This document shows, piece by piece, positions 37,419-64,000 of a DNA stretch of 64,000 bases. Source of the stretch: Pyrocephalus nanus (Eukaryota > Chordata > Aves > Passeriformes > Tyrannidae); contig CM076279.1 in NCBI GenBank assembly GCA_038380795.1, positions 6,773,001 through 6,837,000 on the forward strand, given 5' to 3'. The notes beneath the pieces were generated by a model. It saw only the letters and a list, made by a program, of their open reading frames with translations. It did not search any database and was not told the origin of the DNA. Within the stretch, counting starts at the first letter, position 1. Every line of letters starts with the position of its first letter. The position numbers were made by a program, and so were the translations under genes.

Positions 37419-37540
37419 GGCCAAAGCTGGAAATCAAGTTGCAGCAGTGAACCAGCACGTTCCCCCTCTGCCTTTGGAAGAATTTCTTGGCTTGGTGTGT
37501 GGGTGCCTGTTATTCGGGCTGCGGCAGAGGATTTGGACAC

Positions 37541-37547
37541 TGAGTCA
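37541..37547. promoter_or_regulatory. ITGB4: AP-1 (TPA-response) site TGAGTCA
   Basis: Perfect AP-1 heptamer in the candidate ITGB4 promoter block. AP-1 is a common regulator of epithelial adhesion genes; use here is inferred. Confidence 0.35.
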
Positions 37548-38199
37548 GACCCAGCGCTAATGAGGTTTGTGGAATTAATTCTTCTGTGCTCTGTGCTGTC
37601 CAGCTCGCTCGAACTTTGCTGCGTGGATTAACTGGGAGGGTGGAATAAGGCGCGGGGCTCCTTGCACGGGCAGGTAGGCAGGACACGGAGCTCGGGGTCA
37701 GCCCCTGCCTGCTCGTTCCCTCTGTTTTCCTCTGGTTTTGGCTGCCGGGCGCCGTCCCGTGCCTCTTGTCCGGCTGGGAAGGGCAGCGCTCGTGCCCCAG
37801 CAGGGCTTTTTGGGAGCCGGGCTGGGGGTGGGGGTGCCAGCTGGGAAGGCAGAGCCCTTTGGAGACAGGTTGTTGCAGGTTGCAAAGGTTGCCCACTCCG
37901 TCTGCCCCCGTCATCCTCCTTGCAGGGGGACAGGCGGTTGTGCCTCGGAGCACTCGGGGGAGGCTCTCGGGGGTGACACCAGGCAAGGTCAGCCGGGCTG
38001 CGGGTGCCTCCGAGCCCCGGAGGTTGTTTCCCAGGATGAGCGGCTGCCTGAAACCGCCTGCGAGGCGGCAGAAAGGAGAGGGAAGTCCCTGGAAGAAAAA
38101 GCCAGGAGAGAGAGTGGGGGGTTCAGGGTCGGCTTTGCTGAACCGCAGGTGTCCGGGTACTTGAGAGCTGGTGGATCTGAAATGGCCAGGAAATAGGGA

Positions 38200-41100
38200 A
38201 ATGGACAGAAGGGTTGGTGTGAGGGAGCTGGGTTAGGTGAGAGGAAAGAGGGATGAGGAGCACCCGCGGAGGGGAGTGAAAGGAAAAGTGTCTTACGGGG
38301 CCAAAGGAGCAGAGAAAGTGCCAGGAGCAGCACGTGGAGGGAACGGGAGGGTCCCGGGGCTGTGCCTGCGTTTGGGCAGCCCTGCAGGCAGGGTCCTGAC
38401 CTTCCTGTCTGACCCTTGGGGTTCCCCCCTGCTCAAACCCGGGGGGCAGAAGGAGGAGAGGGTGCTGCAGCCAGCAGCCCTTTGCCAGCACAGGGTGCTG
38501 TTGGCCACAAACCAGCTCCCAGCAGCTCCAGGTTGGTCCCAGGCTGGGTCCTGCTGTGTTTTTTGTCCCTCGCTGGAGGATGCCAGGGACCAGATCTGAG
38601 GTCTGGAGCTCAGTCAGAGAGCTGAGATTCCTTGCTGGAAACAGCAAATGAAGTCACCCACATGGAGCCTTCCAGCTGCTGGAGCTCTCATGGGGAAGGA
38701 GGGGAAATGGATAGGGAGAGCAAACAAACCCAAAGATCAATATGATCCCGTGTTTAAGAGATGATTTGATTTGCAGGTCAAGTTTCTGACAGCGTTCTGG
38801 GGGTCTGGCTTGATAATTTCCAAGTTTTGGAGCATGGCCCTGGCAGCTCTGTGCCACCACATGTGCCAGGGAGGGAGAGAGCATGAGTTGTGTCCCTGAT
38901 CCCTGACCTGGGATAAGAACTGAGCCTGCATGAGCCGCTGTGGCTGTCGCTGTGCTGCCCGTCCTCAGCACACACAGGCACACAGATGTTCCTCCAGATG
39001 TCTCCTCCCATCTACCAGGGTCAGGCCCCTGCACAGCCCCCACACACCCCTCGGCAGGACTGGTTGTAGCCCTGGAAAGGGCAATTCCCACTCCTGTGTC
39101 CCCAACCTGCCTAGTGTCCCCTGCATAGAAGCTGGGACCAGGCTCCTGCTGTGGGCTCCTGGCTCATCATAACCCACTCCTTGGTCCCTCTCCTTCCATC
39201 TGACACTCCAACCCTGTCCTCTGTCCCTTTGCACCAGTGGTTTGTTAGGAGCATTGCCTGGTTTTGCAGCTTTCCCAGAGCGAAAGGGATGTTTTCCCCT
39301 TGCAGAGGGCACTTCTGATGTCGAGGAATGGCCACTCCCGTGTTTTTGCACAAACATTGCAGGCTGCATTCCTGCAGCGCCCGGAGTGGCAGCAGATGCT
39401 CTGTGCCACCCTTGCCCTGCCCGCTGGCACCTGCCCAGCGAAACCATCAGAGGTTGGTGGCTCACAGGGCAACAGGACTGTTCATACTGAGCAGGGTTTT
39501 ATGGCCTTTTTATCTCAGCACTTGAAAAGAAGTGACGGCAACCTGTGTGTCCAAGGCCCAGGGTGTGTCCGTCCGTTCCTTGGTGACTTTTTCGTAACTA
39601 GTGATTAGAGGAAGATGAATGAGGTCCTTGTGGGCTGGACAATCCAGTCCCACGCTCAGTCCGTTCCTCATGGCCCTTGCCATGGGGTTTATTGGGTGCT
39701 CAGGGGATGTTTTCACCGTGTTTTCCCTCCAAGGGCTCAAAGGACTTCCCTACCCTTTTATCTCACCTCTAATTGGCACCTCCCCCTGTCTCCGGGGCTG
39801 GCATGGCTCGCTGGGGTGGAGCAAGGGAAAAAGGGATTTTCCTGGCTTCAAAACCCGTCTGTCTTGGTGACAAGGGACAAGATGTTTGCCAGCAAGTGCT
39901 GGTGTGAGGACTGTCCCTGAAGGAGGTCACAGGCATGTCCAGGGATGAACATAACTGTTGGCTTCAGAGCCAGTGCTGGGGCTTGGCCAGGGGGGACCAC
40001 CCAAAGCCAACCCTGTGAAGGGCCTGAGCTGGGAATGGTCAGTGTGGCAGGGAGGGAAGCAGAGGGACTGCCTTGGTCAACTGGTGCCTTTTACCCGTAA
40101 GAAATAAAGCACATTGGCCACAGAGCACATTGGAAAAACAGCACCTTGGTGCAGGTCCTGACTCACAGCAAAGCTTCCCTGGATTTCCCCCCAGAGATGC
40201 TGCCCTGAGGCTTTTGCATTTCTCATGTTTCAGACATGGGGCATTAATTGCTGTGATAAATCCCTCTGGGCACAGCTGACAGGGTGAACAAGATACCAGT
40301 GTCCTGTCATTTGTTATCCATGTATCCAGTGATTGTCACGGAGGACCAAGTGAAAACCCCAAGGGAGGTGTCCCCAGGTGTCAGTGCTGTGTTGGTTGGA
40401 GCCCTGTGTCACAACAATTTCTGCATTCAATTCATTTCCACTGGCTTCATGGCCAATGCAGGATGAAGAAGCCGAGTGTGACCTGGTGCTGTTGAGACCA
40501 GAGTGGGTCTTTCCAGGGATTCCCCTGCCCCCCAGGTCAGGTGTTAACAACTGAGTCACCAAGTGACTGCTCTGTGTGCTGGATCTCCCTCAGGGCACTT
40601 GGACATCTTTGCTGCACACATTTTCTTTCCCTGTTTTAAGTGGGTTGTTTTCATGTATTTCAGAGTCAGGGCTGACACTGCAAGAAGCTATAAGACAATC
40701 AGTTTGCATCTTACATTTCACACTTGCATCTTCCAGAAAGGAGATGCTTTAAAGATGTCTTTACACAGTTTTGTTTTGTTTTGTTTTTTTCCTTGACTGC
40801 TCTTTCTTACCCTGCCAGGTGCCAAAGCCACCCTCTGGCACAGCAGCAGCAGAGCCTGAGTTCCAGCTTTGTCCCTTTTGTTTACCATGTCCAAACACTG
40901 ACTTCAGGATGGCACTGAAGCCACGTGTGGGTGCAGGGAGAATGGTTCACTCTGTTCAGGATTTGACCTCTGGATCCACACGAGGGGTCCTGCTGCCCTG
41001 GACAGCACGAAGGGTTTCTGCAAGGCTCTCGAGACCGTGGATTCTTTCAGCAATTCCATAACTCCAAGTCTGGCGTTTCCCAAGGCCTCACCCTCTGTTT

Positions 41101-41246
41101 ATTGTTGGTTTGACCATCCTGGAAACTCTTAGTGTGATAGGAAATAGCTGAAGGGAGGGGTCAGTTTTGCTTCTGGGGAGAGTTGTGGACAGTCACTTTG
41201 TTTTCCACCTCCTGGCTCTCTCCAAGTAGCATTCCCTGTGTTTCAG
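38200..41246 (+). other. Region upstream of the first ITGB4 coding exon
   Basis: Probably the 3' part of ITGB4 intron 1. No protein-coding exon, RNA gene or recognisable transposon was seen. It ends in the acceptor TGTGTTTCAG at 41246. Confidence 0.5.
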
Positions 41247-41256
41247 GAGGAAGAGG

Positions 41257-63319
<22,063 letters not shown>

Positions 63320-64000
63320 GCCGGGGCAGGCTGAGCACCAGCGGGACATGTGGGATCAGACGGCAGAACTTTGTGGAACGACCCAAGGGCACTTCACTCA
63401 GATGCTGCTGCGGTGCCTGGGCAGCTCCTGCTGTGGGTACAGACCCTCCCTGCCGCTCCATGCTCTGGGCTTCTCCTTTGGAGCCCAGTACAGTCAGAGC
63501 TCTGGCACAGCTGGGTCATCAGGCGTGTGATGATCAAGCTCATCCTTCATTTGGGTGTCTCCACAGCTCCAGCCTCCCCGGGTAAAGGGAGCAGAATGCT
63601 TTATTCTCAGGTCCTCGGTTTTGAGAGGATCTCAACTGGGAAAATCCTGATTTTATAGAGGGTCACAGTTTCCATCTTTGCTCCAGGCTCTCTGGCAACT
63701 CACCTGCTCACTGGAGAGGGTTGTTTGTTCTGTTTGGGGTTTTTTTTATGAGAGCTGCAAGGTAGGGTTTTGGGGTAACCTGTGCTTTCTTACTGCACCT
63801 ACTTGTGTCTGTCCTTCACTGCTGACATTTGGTACCACTAGAGCAAAGAATAACCTTTTGTTTGGGTAATGTTACTTTTTGATGGCCTCTGAAGCCTTTT
63901 TTTTTTTTTTTTGGCATACAATATTGTACAGTTTTCATAGTATATATATATAAATATATAAAAATGTATTTTATTATTTTATAAAAAAAATGGAGGTGGA
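63320..64000 (+). other. ITGB4: ITGB4 3' UTR (probably continues past the window)
   Basis: Non-coding after the stop. A T-rich run at about 63896-63912 and an AT-rich ATATATATA tract at about 63942-63990 lie near the end. I see no canonical AATAAA; AATATA at about 63953 is only a weak variant, so the 3' end may be outside. No GALK1 coding sequence, the expected next gene, is visible. Confidence 0.55.

Larger units (their letters stand above)
36600..38200 (+). promoter_or_regulatory. ITGB4: GC-rich candidate promoter / 5' non-coding exon region of ITGB4
   Basis: This block is richer in G+C and CpG than its flanks and lies 3 to 4.6 kb upstream of the first ITGB4 coding exon. That exon starts with a splice acceptor only 10 bases before the ATG, so a non-coding first exon must lie upstream, as in human ITGB4. 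The block has an AP-1 site at 37541-37547 and a donor-like CAG/GTAGGC at 37673/37674. Placement of the promoter and exon 1 is inference. Minus-strand frames here are compositional. Confidence 0.4.

Noticed and set aside
36666..37424. 252-residue minus-strand open frame upstream of ITGB4
   Set aside because: The translation is low complexity (Phe run from the poly(A)/GAAA repeat, then Pro/Arg/Ser-rich) with no recognisable domain. It reflects GC-rich composition.

Overview
This is a vertebrate nuclear DNA window, almost certainly from a bird. Coding exons have consensus GT/AG splice sites, introns range from under 100 bases to 13 kb, and there are several fragments that look like CR1 LINEs, the dominant bird/reptile retroposon. 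The gene order RECQL5 (minus) - SAP30BP (plus) - ITGB4 (plus) matches human 17q25.1. Nothing prokaryotic, viral or CRISPR-like was recognised. Gene identities come from reading exon translations against remembered human proteins; no search was run.

Layout. (1) 1-1285, minus strand: the first two coding exons of RECQL5 (RecQ-family DNA helicase); the window edge cuts the second one just after the Walker A motif. (2) 1286-1948: a GC-rich, CpG-rich shared promoter between RECQL5 and SAP30BP, 663 bases from ATG to ATG, with a palindromic CRE, an RFX-type X-box, a GC box and an ETS/YY1 element on the SAP30BP start codon. (3) 1949-30462, plus strand: complete SAP30BP, 11 coding exons, 311 residues, including one 13.2 kb intron. 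(4) 30463 to about 31.9 kb: SAP30BP 3' UTR with two AATAAA signals. (5) About 31.9-41.25 kb: intergenic DNA and probably the non-coding 5' end of ITGB4, with a GC-rich block at about 36.6-38.2 kb that is the best promoter candidate. (6) 41257-63319, plus strand: complete ITGB4 (integrin beta-4), read here as 40 coding exons and 1864 residues with all cassettes included. It has a signal peptide, PSI, beta-I domain with MIDAS, four I-EGF modules, beta-tail, one transmembrane helix and the very long cytoplasmic tail (Calx-beta, two FnIII, connecting segment, two FnIII). (7) 63320-64000: ITGB4 3' UTR, probably running off the window.

The three genes are not a functional system. RECQL5 acts in genome maintenance, SAP30BP in transcription and splicing, and ITGB4 in epithelial hemidesmosomes. 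All reading frames stay open across every junction, so there is no sign of pseudogenisation. The most interesting points are two frame-neutral cassette exons in the ITGB4 connecting segment that match the human beta-4C and beta-4B variable segments, both with alternative in-frame acceptors; CR1 fragments that abut ITGB4 splice acceptors; the compact RECQL5/SAP30BP promoter with an overlapping uORF; and a conserved UHM-ligand motif in SAP30BP. I found no previously undescribed biological system.
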